64,000 nucleotides of DNA from Phytophthora colocasiae. Its lineage: Eukaryota > Oomycota > Peronosporomycetes > Peronosporales > Peronosporaceae. Shown here piece after piece: positions 63,074 through 64,000 of this stretch. The stretch spans positions 992,001 through 1,056,000 of the forward strand of contig JAGKQI010000069.1 in NCBI GenBank assembly GCA_018806915.1. The letters run 5' to 3'. Numbering within the stretch: position 1 is the first letter of the stretch; every line of letters starts with the position of its first letter. The position numbers and the translations under genes were made by a program. The notes under the pieces are model-generated. The model saw nothing but the letters and a program-made list of their open reading frames with translations, was not told the origin of the DNA and searched no databases.

Positions 63074-63524
63074 TCAAAATGGAAAATGAATGTAATTAGC
63101 CAATGAAAATGACACATTGGAAATCAGACATTCGCGAAACGACACATGGCTACTTTGAATGTTTGACTTGGCTCTCATGTTATAAGACGCCGAATCGATA
63201 CGGCTGCTAAAATGAACCGGATGGACATTCCCAATGGAGATGATCGACGAGGACGAGCGTTGGCGAACGGGAATTTGCAGCTCCATGCGCCGGGAATCCT
63301 GGCAGCTGAGTGTATGCACAGATACGTCGTCGGAAGGTATCCAATCCGTGCAGAACTGATATTTTTTGGTGGTCACCGATGAGTCTAGAAACCAGACAAC
63401 CAGGCACAACGCAACCAGAGTTGCAGAATACATGAACCTTTGCCTCAAAGGCTTTGAGTGAGGTCGCTAAAGAGAGGACGGCAAGCAGGACAAGCACTTC
63501 CGCTGCAACGGACGGTTCCTCCAT
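63074..63524 (-). CDS. Possible small secreted protein
   Basis: An ATG at 63522-63524 opens a frame whose first 27 residues look like a signal peptide (AAEVLVLLAVLSLATSLKAFEA). A possible 82-bp intron (63437-63356, donor GTTCAT, acceptor ATATCAG) would join it to KFCTDWIPSDDVSVHTLSCQDSRRMELQIP and on to a stop at 63074, about 122 residues. Without the intron the unspliced frame ends at about 63207. The weak donor and the overlap of the 3' end with a promoter-like motif make the model uncertain. Confidence 0.3.
63076..63089 (-). promoter_or_regulatory. Oomycete Inr-FPR core promoter of the kinase gene
   Basis: On the minus strand TCATTTTCCATTTT matches positions 3-16 of the oomycete consensus GCTCATTYYNCAWTTT exactly. 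Two inverted CCAAT boxes (ATTGG on the minus strand at about 63068-63072 and 63100-63104) lie nearby. The motif is about 160 bases upstream of the ATG at 62916. Confidence 0.6.
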
Positions 63525-63683
63525 GTGCTGAGTCGTCTCTGCCCCTTGTGAGCTTCCCCTCCCCCCGCCCTGTTTTCACGCGTCAACCGCTTCAACATGG
63601 ATATGGCTCGGGCGTATCCAACACTGGCAAGAACCATACTTGAAGCAGGCAAAGGAATCAATTCTACGACTTGCTTGGATAGG

Positions 63684-64000
63684 CTAAGTTTGACCCGCTA
63701 TCAGCACGCGCAGTGCAGGCATGTACTCTGCAATGATGGCGGAGACGTTAAAGGTCACGTGGTTGAGCATTTGCAGGTTGGCCTCCGTCATGATCCGGAA
63801 CTCGTCGAAGCTGATGAAGCCATCCTTGTCGAGATCGACGTCCTCCATCGTCTTGGCTACGATAGTAGCGAGGCATTCGGCGGGTATATTGATGCCGTTC
63901 TCCTGGATACAAGCCTCCAACATGCTCAGCAGCTCTTGAGTCGACAGCTTCCCGTCGCGATCGAAGTCTAGAATGTCAAAAGAAACTACAGCATCAACAG
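63684..64000 (-). CDS. EF-hand calcium-binding protein, C-terminal part (cut by the window edge)
   Basis: The frame is open from the right edge to the stop at 63684-63686. Two EF-hand loops are visible: DFDRDGKLSTQE near 63965-63930 and DLDKDGFISFDE near 63840-63805. Each has Asp/Asn at loop positions 1, 3 and 5 and Glu at 12. The helix between them and the C-terminal tail resemble calcineurin-B-like proteins. The N-terminal EF-hands should lie beyond 64000. A calcium-sensor role is likely. Confidence 0.75.
   Translation of the reverse strand, partial: VDAVVSFDILDFDRDGKLSTQELLSMLEACIQENGINIPAECLATIVAKTMEDVDLDKDGFISFDEFRIMTEANLQMLNHVTFNVSAIIAEYMPALRVLIAGQT

Noticed and set aside
1..64000. tRNA, rRNA or CRISPR features
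   Set aside because: No cloverleaf-like sequence with a GTTCRA box in proper context, no rRNA core and no spaced short repeats were seen.

Overview
The window looks like nuclear DNA of an oomycete, most likely Phytophthora or a close relative. The evidence is: chromodomain Gypsy retrotransposons; a full-length PDR-type ABC transporter gene; oomycete-style bZIP factors with the basic-region signature NQARYRK; short GT-AG introns of about 55-110 bp; closely spaced genes in the right third; and one near-perfect oomycete initiator plus flanking promoter element (63076-63089). The species call is inference from gene content; no database was searched.

Left third (1-23057): a nest of at least four LTR/Gypsy retrotransposons, all read on the minus strand. 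Element A is the outer host; its 5' LTR is at 22389-23057, and its gag-pol is split over 21239-22388 and 2140-8319. Element C (8320-21233, LTRs of 418 and 423 bp, target duplication CATTC) sits in A's gag. Element D (10598-17776, LTRs of 416 and 421 bp, target duplication GTCGT) sits inside C between RNase H and integrase. Element B (5' LTR 1696-2139, body running off the left edge) sits in A's integrase. Every pol gene shows frameshifts; D also lacks the catalytic core of its reverse transcriptase.

Middle (23058-45405): host genes, mostly broken, mixed with mobile DNA. It holds a 587-bp hAT-like element with an 8-bp duplication, a frameshifted bZIP gene, an intact two-exon chymotrypsin-fold protein whose nucleophile is Cys, an intact PDZ-Tubby fusion, a PDR transporter pseudogene whose last third lies inverted on the other strand, and a second bZIP gene cut in its DNA-binding region by a 909-bp hAT-like element. 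A 9.4-kb LINE (35743-45109, 16-bp target duplication) carries an OTU-type cysteine-protease domain between its RRM/zinc-knuckle ORF and its endonuclease-RT ORF.

Right third (45406-64000): a compact run of apparently functional genes: COMM-domain protein, single-pass membrane protein, IQ-motif protein related to C11orf65/MFI, TPR-like protein sharing a short divergent promoter with it, a protein of unknown function with internal helical repeats, a tandem ATP-grasp protein, an unknown ORF with one frameshift, a mitochondrial carrier, an Ariadne-type RBR ubiquitin ligase, a kinase-PH-SAM protein, a possible small secreted protein, and the C-terminus of an EF-hand protein cut by the window edge.

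No tRNA, rRNA or CRISPR array was seen. Many single-base frameshifts lie in transposon or transporter remnants and are probably decay, but sequencing error cannot be excluded for individual cases.
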